A stretch of 64,000 nucleotides of DNA. Source: Echinometra lucunter (lineage: Eukaryota; Echinodermata; Echinoidea; Camarodonta; Echinometridae). The DNA lies in assembly GCA_029962745.1 (NCBI GenBank), contig CM057158.1, positions 10,049,819 to 10,113,818 of the forward strand, in the 5' to 3' direction. Positions 26,221 through 38,084 of the stretch are shown here, one piece after another. A program made the translations under genes and the position numbers. The notes under the pieces are model-generated. The model worked only from the letters and a program-made list of their open reading frames with translations. It was not told where the DNA came from and did not search any database. Every line of letters begins with the position of its first letter. The stretch's first letter is position 1.

Positions 26221-29200
26221 GACATTGAACGAAACTCTTACCTATTGGTTGACGCTGAAAGTACTTGGAATGGTTGTACCAATGATTCTCTAGTGATATC
26301 AGCTCAGTTGGTGTGTGTAAGGGATAGACTGCATCAATAAGTCCACTGTTCATCATCTTGGGCACTATCACAACCAAAATATCCATCAGAAATAAGGTTA
26401 AATAATTATATATATTCACAGTCAAGCATCTGACCAATTCTATGGGCATCACAACACAATGACTATTCTGTTACCTTCAGTAAAAGTACGATTTATTTCT
26501 AGCAACTTAACACAATTTCTTGTTTGTTTTTCTTCATAGGTTTCCGGGGTAATTTTCTAACACTTTTCACCACCAAACAACTCATGACACGAACATAATT
26601 TTCTCACTGTAATCAATGAAAAATTTGACCCATGAAATTTACATGTAGCTCAGCATACAATTCACGAACCTGAAATATATTTGTTTCTCTATTACAAAAA
26701 AGCAAAAATTAGTCATAATCAAACAAAGTGTGTACATCAGTTCTGGCATCCCTGACGTTAACCGCATTGTAAATGATACCAATAAAATTTTAGACTTACA
26801 TCTAGTAAGGTGACATAGCTGTAAAAAAGGCTGTATATCTTGCTATAAACATAAAACACAAACATCTATCCAAAATTTCAATCGCCACCAAACAAATTGG
26901 TGTAGCCATGTAGCACATCAGCAGCACCGTCTCTGGACGACGATGCTGCACAGCAATGTCCAGATATAGATCCTGAGTAAATTCAGAGTAAGTAGAAAAA
27001 ACATGTACTGTAGGTACTTACCAATCCTCTGTTCTGGGTAGAGAGTAATCTTCTTGGTCTCTGTGCCTGGAATGTCTTCTTCTTTGGAACTGCGCATGCT
27101 TGTCAGGAGGTAGTAGATGACACGCTGCTTCTCGCATGTAGTCAGGAAACATTTGTCTGTGACAAACCATGACATCACCGTACAGTTGGATGTACAAAAC
27201 ATGCTCTATGTGATAATTGTTCTACAGTATTCCACATATACCATATTCCTACTTCTATTCCTGTTTATTTCTGATTATATAGCCCTTTGCCTGCAGATTT
27301 AAGGGTTTTTGTGCCATTTTCGGTTTTGTTACATTACGCTAACCTGAAACATCGAGCAACTCGAACCTAAATTCCAACTGCAACCCCACCCAATCTCTTT
27401 GATAAAATGGACACCGTGGCAAATTTCACCAACATACACATGTACAGTCAAATCTGTCTCAACAGTCACCTGTCTATAGCAGCCAGCCAGCCACCTTCCT
27501 AAAGTGGCCACTAAAATTGATTCTCAATCCAATGGAGATAAATTATCTGGTTAAGAACCTGTCTGTAACAGCCAACTGTCTATAAACACCACATTTTTTG
27601 TTTCCTGTTGATGGCCAATATAGACAGGTTTTACTATGTTAAACTGAACCGACATGCTGCAAAGCCAGAAGTTTCGTAATTGTAATTAACAGCCACATTC
27701 ACAGAACTTTAATGAATTGCAAAAATTTAGTCTATCAGTTCTGATACCATTACTTATTCAAAGGCAACTTCTGAAAATCTGCACCACTCCTGAAAGGCAC
27801 AAAAGTGTCATGCACATAAAAGTTTCTTTCATTGTATCAACAGCTCAATTTCATACCTCTCTTTGATATCATCTAATAAAATACACAATTTTGGACCTTT
27901 ATCCAAAACAAATGTATAGTAATGGGCAAGTAAATAATGATTTTTCTTTAAATTTGTTGATTAATGTGTTCCTTGGTATACCTGTAGGAATAACTGGATT
28001 CCCCTATAATCTATAGAGTGGGTTATCAATGGTACAATGTAAATGATAATCAAACACTGTACCACTCACTTTCACTGTCAAAATGGTCCCGATGTCCCCT
28101 GCTGAACTCCCTGAGAGAACCATCCTTGCACTTCTTTCTCATACAGATCTTCTCAGCTCCTTCCAGGAGCCTCTCTCTGGTGGCACCTAGCTGAAGAACA
28201 GTGTCTCCACCACCATTGGTCTTGGTCTGGATGGAGCTCACGTGCAGCTCTCCTCCTCCTTCCTTCTCTGGAGTCTAGAGGAGATTGAAAAATTTATGAT
28301 TCATGAATATTCTCAGCTTCCTCCACCAGCCTCATTTGTGGCTCCAGTGGGAGAACATTGTCTCCAGTGTCTGGATGCAGCTCGCAAGGAGCTCTCTTTC
28401 CTCCCTCCTCTCTGGAGCCTACAGGAGATGAGGGGAGCTTACCGTGGAGCTGGGAGATCTGCTAGATCAAGTTCTAAAGAGAGTTGTATCTAACTGAATC
28501 AACAGGAAATCCTTTGATAAGTGTATTTGAATTTGAAATGCTGAATCAACAGAGATCAGTTCAGACTTTATAAGACTAAAGGGCTTAGAGTCCACAAAAT
28601 GTCAGCGATCTTGAACCATTTTATTAAGGTTAAGGATTTTAATGCATTTAATCTAACTGCAATATACAAGCAAGCTCAACAAATGCATGACTTTATTACA
28701 TGTACAGCACATATATGAAGCTTTCCATTTAATTTCAGGCATGATATTTCTATTAAACAGACTGCATTTTAACCAAATATTGATCTGTTTACAAGTAATG
28801 TTAAAGACATTGGTTAACATTGTTATGATTTTAAAAAACCTTGTTTTGTTACTTGAAAATGGGATAAACATAAGGGTTATAGTGTAAAAATACCAGTCTT
28901 AAAGTTTCGAAGTATAATATCCACAGGAAGTATTTTTAAATATAAAAAATGTGAACCAATGTTTGAAAAATATACGAGGGTCGGTTGCACAGAATAGACA
29001 TAAGGAGTGCGCATGCGCATATGACTCACCTTACTGTACTGTGTGTATTGGCGTATCACGCGGCGGGAGGCACATAACGGCATTTTCAAATTCAAGCAAA
29101 GTGGTCCTCTTAGTGATTGTCTCGTGAGACGAAGGATAATAAAATCGCCGTTTGCGTCTAACTTACACTTTTTCATTCCAAATTATGGTTGGTTTCAGGA

Positions 29201-31484
29201 TTTTTGAGTACAAATACAAGTACTCATACACATGCTTAATTTTTGTTTGAGAATTTTTTAAATCAGCTACTCACAAAGTTAGCCAATGCCTTTAAGGAGT
29301 AATGGTGTGTTTTATGTTGCAGGAATCTTGCATGATATTAGCTCTTACATCAAGAAGGTTTACAACGGCACTACTCGAAAAAACTCAGTCTTAGTGGACA
29401 CATACCTTTAGATATGAGAGAAGCCAATTCCTTGTTGCCATGTTGGCATTAGGGTTGAACTGCAAGATACACAGCATCTTATCATCATCCTCATCACCAT
29501 CATCATGGTTACAACATCCTTCTGAGTCTGCTGATCCATTCTGTGAGCTGCTGGGATCCTCCTGGTGGAGAGGAATGTCCTGGACACTAGGTTTATGAGC
29601 TGGGTCATGGTGAGGTGCTTGGTCAGTGCCAACAGCTCCACTGTCTAGCTGGCCTTCTATTGTTGAGTCTTGGTCAGGATTGATGCCATCACACTCCATC
29701 TTTAAACAAACAAATGTTGTCCATAATGATATATATTGTGAACATTTTTTAGAGTATATGGGAGAGAACAATGAAGATTTATACAACTGATTGATAAGAG
29801 AGGCTGACAGCTAAAGCTTTCCTCTTTAGCTGTACCAAGCTGTACCAAGGGAGGATGATTACGATGGAGCTAAGGCATATCAATACGTTTTCAGGGGCTA
29901 CACAGTTATTTGATTCATTGATTTACGCACATTTTCTCTCTCCTTGTTATACATATTCTAAAGTTGAATCACTGAGAAAATTATAATGGATCAATGTAAT
30001 AATGCACATTTTCAAGTTGATGTCGCGGCCCATGTCAAATTCTAATCAACAAATGAAAGGAGCTATGTAAGCATAAATGAATGCAAATCTTATGGTGGCC
30101 CTGAAGTACGCTCGACAACAGGTCATGTGCGACATGAATTTCGATCCATGTCCTGAATTTCACATTGCGGGTCGTGAACTTCGCATCCCAGGTCATGAAT
30201 TTCGCGCCACTGGTCGTGAATTTCACAACCCGCGATGCAAAATTCATGACATTGGATGCGAAATTTGCATCCCAGTCGAGACAAGAGACATGCATGTTTT
30301 GTTCTTTTGGAGATTTAACTTAAAGTTAGACCATGGTTTAAATCTAATGTTCAACGTCTTTAATTCAGGCCATTGTGGTCACTTTGTCTTTGACGATCTG
30401 GGTCTACCGACACAGGGCTAAAATCGTATGCTACAGCTGTGCAAATTTATGTAACATGCTGCCCTCTATAGTCAAAGATTGACATCACTAAAATAATCAA
30501 CAAATTCATATAAAATATTTGCTTTTTACATCTAGGATAATAAAATATCCTATTTCCATTCCATTCCTCCAACTGAATGTAAATATCTTAAGTGAATTTT
30601 GAAAAAAAAAAAATTTTCTGATCACTGGTGATGAATCCGGGCTAACTCGGACTTGGGGACAACTCAATCCGGCATGACTGAATCGATCGAGAGATACTAA
30701 TGGGAATCCGTTTGTTTATTTTGACCTTATAATGCTGTTTCTAACCGCAATCTTTAATGGAAATGTGGTAAATGACAATATTTAAGATAATCAATAACTT
30801 TTCTTTAGGTATAATGATAAAAAAATGACATTTCAGACGACTGACTGCGGTTAGAAACGGCATTATTAGGTCAAAATAAATACAAACGGATTCACAATTA
30901 GTATCTCTCGATCAATTCAATCATGCCAGGACAACTCACTTGAACTTGGCCTTGTTTTTGCAGTGAGTCTGAGTTGTCCACAAGTCCGAGTTAGCCAGAC
31001 TCCCTGGTGACACAGCTCTTGCTCCTCTGTCCCAAAAAATTCACTGGTAGAACACCACTTTCCTATTGTCAGCAATTTGCATGCTACAGCACGTCTGTTG
31101 TGTGAGGTTAGTGTAACCGAGCACTATATTTAGTGGCATGAGTGGGGTCTGCCTAACGAGTACCGTTATAACTACAAAAAAAGGAAGGAAAATGAAAAAA
31201 AAAAGGAGAAAAATAAAGCTAAACTAACTTAATTTGATTATCTACTGAAATAGGCTAGATCTAGATCTAGACTCTAGATCTAGTCAAGTTACGAATGACT
31301 TTGAATTTCTTGAACCCTGTCCATGTTCATGAAAAAAAAAAGTGTGAAGAAAATGAATGAATCAAACACTCACAGCACTGAACAGCAGATCCATTAAGTT
31401 AAACTGTTTTAATTGGTTAACGTTAAGATTAAATTACGGCAAACCTACCCTTTCGATTTCTTGACTGGTGTTTATGCCCTCCAT
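12382..31484 (-). CDS. ANO10: Anoctamin-10-like membrane protein (TMEM16K family), complete, 14 exons
   Basis: Anoctamins are multi-pass membrane proteins acting as calcium-dependent lipid scramblases or chloride channels; ANO10/TMEM16K is an ER scramblase in mammals. Exons from the start codon: 31449-31484, 29406-29699, 28070-28265, 27022-27156, 26242-26364, 23164-23406, 22427-22756, 18518-18573, 17687-17761, 16903-17109, 15006-15197, 14209-14340, 13298-13414, 12382-12486. Phases agree throughout and give 746 residues, against about 660 in human ANO10. Diagnostic blocks are [58 protein letters not shown] and [15 protein letters not shown]. Several hydrophobic segments fit the ten-helix fold. 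Acidic residues matching the calcium site of TMEM16 proteins are present in DDYLELF and [10 protein letters not shown]. The extra length is mostly the N-terminal acidic, His/Asp-rich exon 2 and a Lys/Asp-rich loop (residues about 520-560). ANO8 was considered; the FEEPR-HG block favours ANO10. Confidence 0.95.
12686..12726. repeat. CAAAAA microsatellite
   Basis: About seven perfect ACAAAA units in the last ANO10 intron. Confidence 0.9.
13829..14040 (+). repeat. tRNA-derived SINE in ANO10 intron 12
   Basis: A strong B-box-like word GGGTTTGAATCCC follows a weak A-box region (GGATGAGTCTCCGGAC). The body contains ACAAGACATTAATCAACATT and a GAATTAATTCCTT segment, shared with the opposite-facing SINE at 47780-47965. 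The left half is tRNA-like but does not fold as a working tRNA. Confidence 0.65.
16484..16835. repeat. CACCATCAT minisatellite in ANO10 intron 10
   Basis: About 350 bp of CACCATCAT-type trinucleotide variants with ACCAATACC interruptions. It begins about 70 bp from the donor of the exon ending at 16903. The long open frames through it (Ser/Pro-rich on one strand, Met/Val-rich on the other) follow from the trinucleotide period and are not genes. Confidence 0.9.
19388..19460. repeat. Imperfect CTCGAGA palindrome
   Basis: GGTGATCTCGAAACCATACTG faces CAGTCTCGAGATCACC, with GTCTCGAGAC between, so the segment can form a hairpin. It is probably one end of a decayed foldback element in ANO10 intron 7. 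Confidence 0.55.
19919..21475. mobile_element. hAT-like non-autonomous element in ANO10 intron 7
   Basis: The left end reads CAAGGCTCCACACTAAC and the right end, reversed, reads CAAGGCTCGACATTAGCGG. Both are followed inward by repeats of GGTGGCCCG, facing in opposite directions. Flanks GCTTTACG and GCTTTAGG agree at 7 of 8 positions, fitting a hAT-type 8-bp target duplication that overlaps the terminal base. No transposase is visible. The 1.5-kb interior includes CpG-rich sequence unlike the intron around it (see 20432-20475). Confidence 0.65.
20432..20475 (+). promoter_or_regulatory. Promoter-like ETS/YY1 cluster inside the hAT-like element
   Basis: AGATGGCGCC and CCGGAAGTGGAGCG occur within 25 bp of each other. 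These match YY1-type and ETS-type core promoter words. It may be a fragment picked up by the element. Promoter activity is speculative. Confidence 0.3.
21648..22354. mobile_element. MITE with perfect 20-bp inverted ends
   Basis: TTCAGGGGTGGTATTCTGAG at the left is exactly inverted at the right end. Subterminal regions carry repeated ATTTTATCTC words in both directions. The 700-bp interior is non-coding. It ends about 70 bp from the donor of ANO10 exon 7 (22427). Confidence 0.8.
23445..23607. mobile_element. Small MITE with CCTGGGGCCCGTAACAC ends
   Basis: Left end CTGGGGCCCGTAACACAAAG is inverted at the right end as CTTTGTGTTAAGGGGCCCAG. It lies just upstream of the acceptor of ANO10 exon 6. 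Confidence 0.75.
23852..24003. repeat. Tandem duplication of an A-rich segment
   Basis: Two units share TTTCAATACTCATGAGCAA-type sequence, then AATAATAA, AAAGAGGGG and AAAATGTA-GACA. They lie in ANO10 intron 5 and are non-coding. Confidence 0.7.
25089..25139. repeat. Poly-C / poly-A tract
   Basis: About 37 C residues interrupted by one A, followed by nine or ten A residues. It is prone to assembly error. Confidence 0.85.
25418..25833 (+). mobile_element. TTAA-flanked (piggyBac-like) MITE, copy 1
   Basis: The unit begins TTAACCCATTCGTGACAG and ends CTGTCACGAATGGGTTAA: inverted ends with TTAA target duplications, the hallmark of piggyBac-type transposition. The interior of about 400 bp is non-coding in effect. 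The sister copy at 46871-47291 is in reverse orientation and clearly homologous along its whole length. Confidence 0.8.
26185..26216. repeat. CA microsatellite
   Basis: About 15 perfect CA repeats, 25 bp from the donor of ANO10 exon 5. Confidence 0.95.
27447..27637. mobile_element. Pogo/Tigger-like MITE, copy 2
   Basis: It begins CAGTCAAATCTGTCTCAACA and ends AGACAGGTTTTACTATG, with internal ACCTGTCTATA words as in the copy at 11130-11319. It lies in ANO10 intron 3. Confidence 0.6.
28308..28433 (-). pseudogene. Decayed partial duplicate of ANO10 exon 3
   Basis: This segment resembles 28150-28286, the 5' part of ANO10 exon 3 with its acceptor site, in the same orientation and only about 160 bp away inside intron 2. 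Shared words include TCTCAGCT, GTCTCCA, TCTGGATG, AGCTC, the run of CTCC repeats and TCTGGAG-CTA-AGGAGAT. About 15 bp of the original are deleted, and the last part of the exon with its donor is absent. Read in the exon frame it reaches a stop codon, so it is a dead exon copy and not a usable alternative exon. Confidence 0.75.
30115..30280. repeat. Diverged ~21-bp tandem repeat
   Basis: Units of the form GGTCGTGAATTTCGCATCCCA occur about six times with changes. Because the period is divisible by three an open frame with a GREFH-like repeat exists, but it has no recognisable family and lies in ANO10 intron 1. Confidence 0.6.
30624..31011. mobile_element. Foldback MITE with long inverted arms in ANO10 intron 1
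   Basis: Outer arms contain CTAACTCGGACTTG and its inverse CAAGTCCGAGTTAG. Inner arms contain GAGAGATACTAAT, AATCCGTTTG and CTGTTTCTAACCGCA, each inverted on the other side. Most of the 390 bp can pair with itself. Confidence 0.8.
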
Positions 31485-31489
31485 GGCAG

Positions 31490-31870
31490 CAGCGGTCCTT
31501 TAAAATATTGTCTCAACTTTTTTTCTAATTAGCAAAGTAGCAAAGTCGTTCCCTCATCAGAAAGCAGAAATATTCGTGCAAATACACATCGCAATCTAGC
31601 TCAGTGTGCATCCGTATTCGCTGTATGCATGCTGTATGCTGTGACATTATGAAGAAGATGATAACGCAGATGATTATGCCGACGCGACGATCCCCGGCGA
31701 TCGGCTAGCTGGCCCCGTTGACTCATAACTCGTGAAAAATTTGGGGTCGGCGATATGCAATTCGACCAAACAACACATTCCACACGTACACAGACTAGCG
31801 ATAGCCGCAGGAATTCAGTGCGTGGGCGCATGATGTTGTGAACTGAGTGGGCGGGGCACTCCTACAAGGG
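31490..31870 (-). promoter_or_regulatory. Probable ANO10 promoter region with GC box
   Basis: This CpG-rich stretch lies immediately upstream of the ANO10 start codon and contrasts with AT-rich flanks. It holds a GC box (GGGCGGGGC on the + strand, near 31849-31857) of the Sp/KLF type and several CG-rich words such as GACGCGACGATCCCCGGCG. No TATA box was evident. The start codon context (GCTGCCATGG) is a good Kozak match. The role is inferred from position and composition. Confidence 0.5.
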
Positions 31871-32460
31871 GACTTGTACGGATACGTCTATGGATTATGG
31901 ATATAACAGTAACAGGCAGAAAACATTCACTCCTTACATAATTACATCGACACCATTCCTGTCAATTAAAAGACAGTAATATAATGTAATTTGTGGAGGT
32001 TTTCTCTAATTTATGAGAATTTTTATTGTCAAGCAATGCAGACAAAAGCTAGCAGCATCAGGGAGATTTCTCAGAATGTGTGGCATGAGGTTCGCATGTT
32101 AATTGGTGATGTATTTATTTTCTGCTAGGTTCTTTTTCAATTTAGTAAGTTCCTCACTGCGGTAATCACTGGCATATTTCCAATCAAGATAACTGGCTTG
32201 CCTACAAACAAACACCTATGGGCTACTGTACACAGAAAGACTTCCTATCCCCAAATTTGGGTGGCTTAGCTGTCACAAAAAGAAGTCTTCCCTTGTATCC
32301 TTTTATGTATACTTATAGTGTCTTTCTAGGGGCATCACTACATGAAGATGTTATATCCCTCTGCCAACCCCCTTCCCCAATCATAAGTATGCCCAGTGGT
32401 GTCTCAAGATATTTTTCAGCTTGAGGAGAATGTTGTTCTTTCAAATAATTCCTACTTCTC

Positions 32461-32707
32461 TGGGCCAGTATTCCGAAATTATTTTATCTTTTATCTTTAT
32501 TTTGCTTTTCATGGCATTTCAGAAATAATGCGAACGTATGCCATTGGCTCGCATCGCGCACTTTTGACTTGCATGCTGGTCAATGGATGCACGTAGTTCA
32601 AACTGGGGTTCAAACCAATCTCAAGAAAGTTTGTCCTTAAAATTAGTTGATAATTGAAAGATTGAAGATAAGATAAAAGATAAAACAATTTTCAGAATAC
32701 CGGTCCT
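32461..32707. mobile_element. Small MITE related to the 21648-22354 element
   Basis: It begins GGGCCAGTATTCCGAAATTA and ends TTTTCAGAATACCGGTCC, with ATTTTATCTT words inside. The ends share the GTATTC-GA core with the larger element in ANO10 intron 7. Confidence 0.6.
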
Positions 32708-34278
32708 GATATTCAAAGAGTTAATATATTTCAGTAGCCTTTGACAAGTTTATGTTAATGTTAAACACCTCCCCCCCCCCCCCCCCAATCAAAGAACTTG
32801 GCAAAAGACAGTCATACTAACATGCCATTTGTTCTAACAATATCTGGGAAATATGTTACTTTTGCTGGGTCACGATAATCTTCAAATTCTACAAACGACA
32901 GATGCCTCTAATGACGAACAACTGTAGAATAAAAAAGATTATACAAGTTACTCCTAGATCGTGCGGATAAATGTACACAGCCTCAACTGGAATAATGATA
33001 GATCGTATAATGAACTCATGCACATGCATCATCCAGGAAATAAAAGAAATAAGAATAATACAAATTAACAATGAAAAGAGGTGCATCTTATCATTTTTAA
33101 TTTCTTTTAACTTATCAATACAACGTAAGATTGTACACAACCTAACATCATATAATGGCCATTGTAGAGATATTGTTGTCCTGTCCATAATGTCTCTTTT
33201 AAAAGTCATTTGTTCAGTCATTACACATCGATGAAAATCAAGTCTGCAGAATGTGCCATAAAATGTAGCATAGTGGAATATAGTCACACATGCAAACTAG
33301 AAGAAAATCAATGTACTACATGACATTATTACAAAGTAAATCAATCAACACATTCAAATTCATAGATACATATTGACTTCATAAGGACACCCACTTTCTA
33401 CCAAGCTACTCAGATCAACAAGCAAACAGTTGAGAAAACAAATGTGGATACTGATGAAATATTTTGCAATCAATAGCTACTACTGGAACCCATTCTATTT
33501 GTGAATTTGTTGGATAGAAGAATATGTCTTCAAGAAAAAGCATTATTTAGTTATGATGCAAGAAAAAAGGCAAAAAGAAAAAAAAGAAAAAAAAAAGATG
33601 TAAGCATAACAGTCAGAAATAAAATTTGACTGACTTACACACTATACTGCTAAAAATATAATGCATGTATGCACATGTACACATAATATATGTATAAATA
33701 CATTACTCCATTGAATTCAACCAACCTTTACTGAAAATTCAGTTCCATCTAAAGCTAAAACAAGGAATGTCGAAACAAAAATTAAGAAGGTAATAAAATA
33801 TCTTGATAAATTAAAAGTACACGCCATTTCCACTATTGTTTCCATAGGCTAGGGCTTGTACAAAGCATCTCTAGAGAATATTTGAAGAATTCACTGCACT
33901 CGGTGGATAAATGTAGCACTTTTTCCTTTCTTGATCTTGCAGCTTTATGTTATATGTTCACGTACATAATGATGCTGTACAAAAATTTCACAACTCTAGT
34001 CTTCCAGCAAAAAACATGTGAACACAGTAAGGCTGAATATTCTATCATTTGATTTCAGTAAACTTAACTTCACTCACTGAAATGAAAATCCTATGGTACT
34101 GCACAATTGCAGACTGCAATTCAACTATCCACAACAAATGGTTCAAAATTTAGAGAGCTTTTCAAAGAGCTCATCTCATAAAGTTGAATGCTGATTCAGA
34201 GCTAAATATCAGCTATTCGTCTTTTCCCAAATAACTTGTACTTTTCCTTTCCTACTGCAAACCAGAGACCGAATACAC

Positions 34279-34680
34279 ATATTAGGGAGCTTTCGCAAAC
34301 ACGACGTGGATGTTACTTTTGCATGTCGTGTGCATGTCGTCCTGCTAAAATTGAGAACAGTTCTCAGCCAAAATAACGTCCGTTTTCGATGTAGGACGCA
34401 ACTCAGTATCCAGCATTAGTGCGTATGTAACACTATGGTAACACATACAGCCAGCCTATCATCAGCCTGAGCCTGAGCACACCCATCATAGATATCCTGC
34501 CTGGCGCGTGCACCTAACCTGGCCATGGCATGGGAAAAATGCTTCCCATTGTGACGTCATACGTCCACGTCTCAGTTGAAGAGTGAAAGCTCCAAAACAC
34601 CGTATGACGCAGCTGCATCTCTTATTGCTGCTGCATCCTAAAAGGACATCCGCGTGGTGTTTGCGAAAGCTCCCTAATAT
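34279..34680. mobile_element. MITE with TTAGGGAGCTTTCGCAAACAC ends
   Basis: The left end ATATTAGGGAGCTTTCGCAA is perfectly inverted at the right, and the match continues through CAC and GGATGT. The 400-bp interior is CpG-containing and non-coding. Confidence 0.8.
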
Positions 34681-35558
34681 CCCGATTCATGCAGTTCATT
34701 TTCCCTTTATTTTTTTAAACAGTACCTTTAACTCTAAGCACATGTATTGTATATCCTCAAACAAGGTTGGTTTGGATTATTCCATCAACTGCAAATACAT
34801 CCCACTCCCCCAACACGACATTATGAGGAAGTTTCACATGTTAGTACACTGAATCAACAATACTGAATCAATTGTAATCCACCCTGATTTTCACTCATCA
34901 TTACCATTTATCTGTTTCGTTAGGAAACCTTTTTTTTTCTGAGTGAATTTTCATCTTTCAGGTAAGTTGATTTCATGACTTACATGATGGAATTTAAAAA
35001 TATTTTTAACAAGGTTATTTAAATAATTTTTAAAAATAACAATCATAATCATAAAGGTACCATTGAAGATTGCTGCTATCTTTCATTAATTTTAGTTTTT
35101 AAATATTATAACTAAAACATATGCACTGCATATAAAATTTCTTTTTTCTTTTTTGCTACCGTAATGTAGGTATTTCAAATGGGCATATGCTGATGGAAAG
35201 AGAAACTTCTCACTGGATTTTAGATTTAGTAGTATGAAAGGCCTAATGCATGCATGAGATATGCTGGGCTTACTTCAAACTATCATGTGATTACATTCAT
35301 GTCACGTCACTGGGTCAAAGGACCATTCGTGAATGGTAGGCCCTAAATCTACTAAGTGTTGGGTCCAGTTTACCTGACACTTCATGAAAAAGCTGCAGCA
35401 AATCTAGGAATACTCGCGTCTCCAAAACGACACTTCGGAGATAAGAGGGGTGTATTTCGTGAACATATACACCTCACCTTTCGGGAATTTAGGGCCTATA
35501 ATTCACCAAAATTCTGAAGTACTCTCACTGACATTGGTTAACATAAATGGTTAATGTA

Positions 35559-35733
35559 CAGTGGAAATTCGGTATAACGAGGTCCTCGGGACCATCAAAA
35601 TTACCTTTCTATAGCAGGAATCCCGTTATATCAGGGTTAAAAACAGTAGAACATAAAGAGCTGGGACCGGAATATTACCTTGTTATATCAGGAAAATTGT
35701 TTTAACAGATCCCTTTGTATCGAGTTTCCACTG
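35559..35733. mobile_element. Pogo/Tigger-like MITE
   Basis: It starts CAGTGGAAATTCGGTATAAC and ends GTATCGAGTTTCCACTG, with GTTATATCAGG words within. The CAGTGGAA ends resemble Tigger-type termini. Confidence 0.65.
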
Positions 35734-37395
35734 GATACATTTCAATTGAACATGTGCGGTGTGCCAAAAAGTAAGTATAGTTACAGGTTATGTACAGTTT
35801 CGGTAGGCCCCTAGAAACTATGCGTCAGATTTCTTTGCTTTGAGCTTATCAGTAGCAAGATGGAAGCAAAACTAAGATGCTCTTAAAGATTTTTCCTCCT
35901 TGAGCAGAGTATCAAACAAATGAAAGGCAATTTTCTTTTTTTTTATCTTGGGTCAGTGACGTAAAGTCACACAGTGGCTGCACAGGTGTAAAACCATTGA
36001 GAGTTCTATTTATGCAACAAATGTAACAAAGCGCTGTGATCGTTGTGGAGGGAACTGTGGGTGTGCACGGGTCTAAGTTTAGCCGCTGAATTGCATTTAT
36101 TTTAGAAATTTACTCTAAAATTCACCGGAAATCATGAATGGAATGTCACCCGCGCTCTTACACATGTATCTTTTTAAGCAAGGTGAACAATGTTAGAATA
36201 TATGTAATCACTTTCATGCCAATTGCCTTTCTGTTACCAGAAACTGTAAATGACCTGTAACTTAACAATATGAACACTAGTGTGAAGCATAACAAATACA
36301 ACACGTTACTGAAGAACCACATTACTACTAGCATTAAAAATGAATAAAAGCCAAAAAAAATGAGGGGAACGAGCTGATTTCAGTTTCACCAAATATACAC
36401 AGAATTACAAGTAACAAAAGACAAATACATTATATCAAATGTTCAGAAATAAAAGTTACAGGTTACTATACACCATACTTTATCATCTATCATTTAAACA
36501 CTTTAAAAAATGTTCTGCACATAATCTAAATTCTCAGAATCTAAATCTTATACTCTGTACATTGCAGTTCATATAAATTCATTTTAATACAAAACACATG
36601 CTATGTACAGACCAAGAAAAAAAAAAAGAAAAAAAAAAGAAAGAAAAGAAATCAAGGCATATGGTTAACTTTGTTTATAATATAATAAATTATGTACAAA
36701 AAGCAGATGCAAGTGAAATTATAAACAGCACAGAAATTACAACTCTACAAGACATCCATTTGTGTGAAATCTGTATTCTTACAGATCTTAACTATTCTGA
36801 ATGAATTTTTCTCGGTAGTTTTCAATTTTAGCAATCATTAATTTAGTGTGGTATTATAGGGTTGTTTTCAATTTTCAAACTTTTAATATGTTGGCAGTAT
36901 CTAAAATAGAAAAATAAAAAAATAAAATAAGTATTAATATTTTGAGGAAACATGAAAAAAAAAAGTTTTCTTCAAAGAACTTGTTGTATACCAAATTCAA
37001 TTTGCATTGATACCTCATGCACAAACAAAATTCTTTCAAAACTTTCCAAGGAATGTTTACTGATATCTGCATTGCACTACTTATCAGGACTGTGTTTATG
37101 AGAAATTTTATGAGATTTGGGTTAACTGCCTTTTAAGGGAACACAATATTATTACTCTTGCTTGTAACCTAGTATAACCACAGCAATATTCATTCATGGA
37201 TAATTTTTGTCATTCACTAATGCTGTCCAGCAGCAAATTATGGATACAGTCAAATCTGGCAATGAGACTCTAGTAAAAGAATTATGTTGTCCTCATGTCA
37301 TTATTACATTACAAATTCAAGTATATCTCCATTTCAGCATGATTCAATAATGGGCATGAAATCTGAAGCTTTTCATATCAAGAGAAATCACAATC

Positions 37396-37528
37396 AGGGG
37401 GGTGTAACATAAAGAGATACAATCAATCTTACGATCAATTGTATCTCTTTAGTACATGGTTTGCCACAGACTTACAATTGATATCAATTGTAAGATTGCA
37501 TTTTTGCATTTTTTATGTTACACCCCCA
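37396..37528. mobile_element. Small MITE with GGGGTGTAACATAAA ends
   Basis: GGGGGTGTAACATAAA faces TTTATGTTACACCCCC. The interior has TCAATTGTA/TACAATTGA inversions. Confidence 0.7.
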
Positions 37529-38084
37529 GATCAAAGTTCAGAACATTGTATAAACCATCAAAAAGTTATATTTTTAACAAAACTCCCCTAAGAAAATGTA
37601 CACATACTCTTGGGCTGGAACACAGAACTATAAATTTCAAACAAGAGAAAGAATATAAATACTGGCAAGAAAATACAAAAGTGGCATGCAGTTGTATTTG
37701 CACTTTTTACAGTCATCTCTTGAAAGTAGTTTTGTATATCATTTACATAATTTACACATTTACACTGCCTTACTTTAATAAAAGACAATGTCACTTATTT
37801 GCATTGATCTACAGGTATTTACAGGTATATTTTACAGCACTTCATAATACAAAATTTATGAAGATTTACCAATTGAATACAGCAATTAAAAAAAATAACA
37901 AAATAAAAAATAAAAACTCCTTGTTCTTAATCAAAAGCACCTTCTATCACTCATTTCATTAGGGGAAATGGGGATTAGTACACATCAAAATTAATATAAA
38001 TAAAAATAACTTGGGGAAATACAGGGAATGCACTTCTGTAAATAATATTCAAGCAGGTAATCCTTTACTTAACCCCTTGACTAG

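Noticed and set aside
30077..30421. 114-codon open frame on the + strand
   Set aside because: It is created by a 21-bp tandem repeat, without homologous domain or codon signal.
37456..37962. 168-codon open frame in the ANO10-PCIF1 spacer
   Set aside because: It is Lys/Asn/Tyr-rich with homopolymer stretches, begins in a MITE and has no family resemblance.
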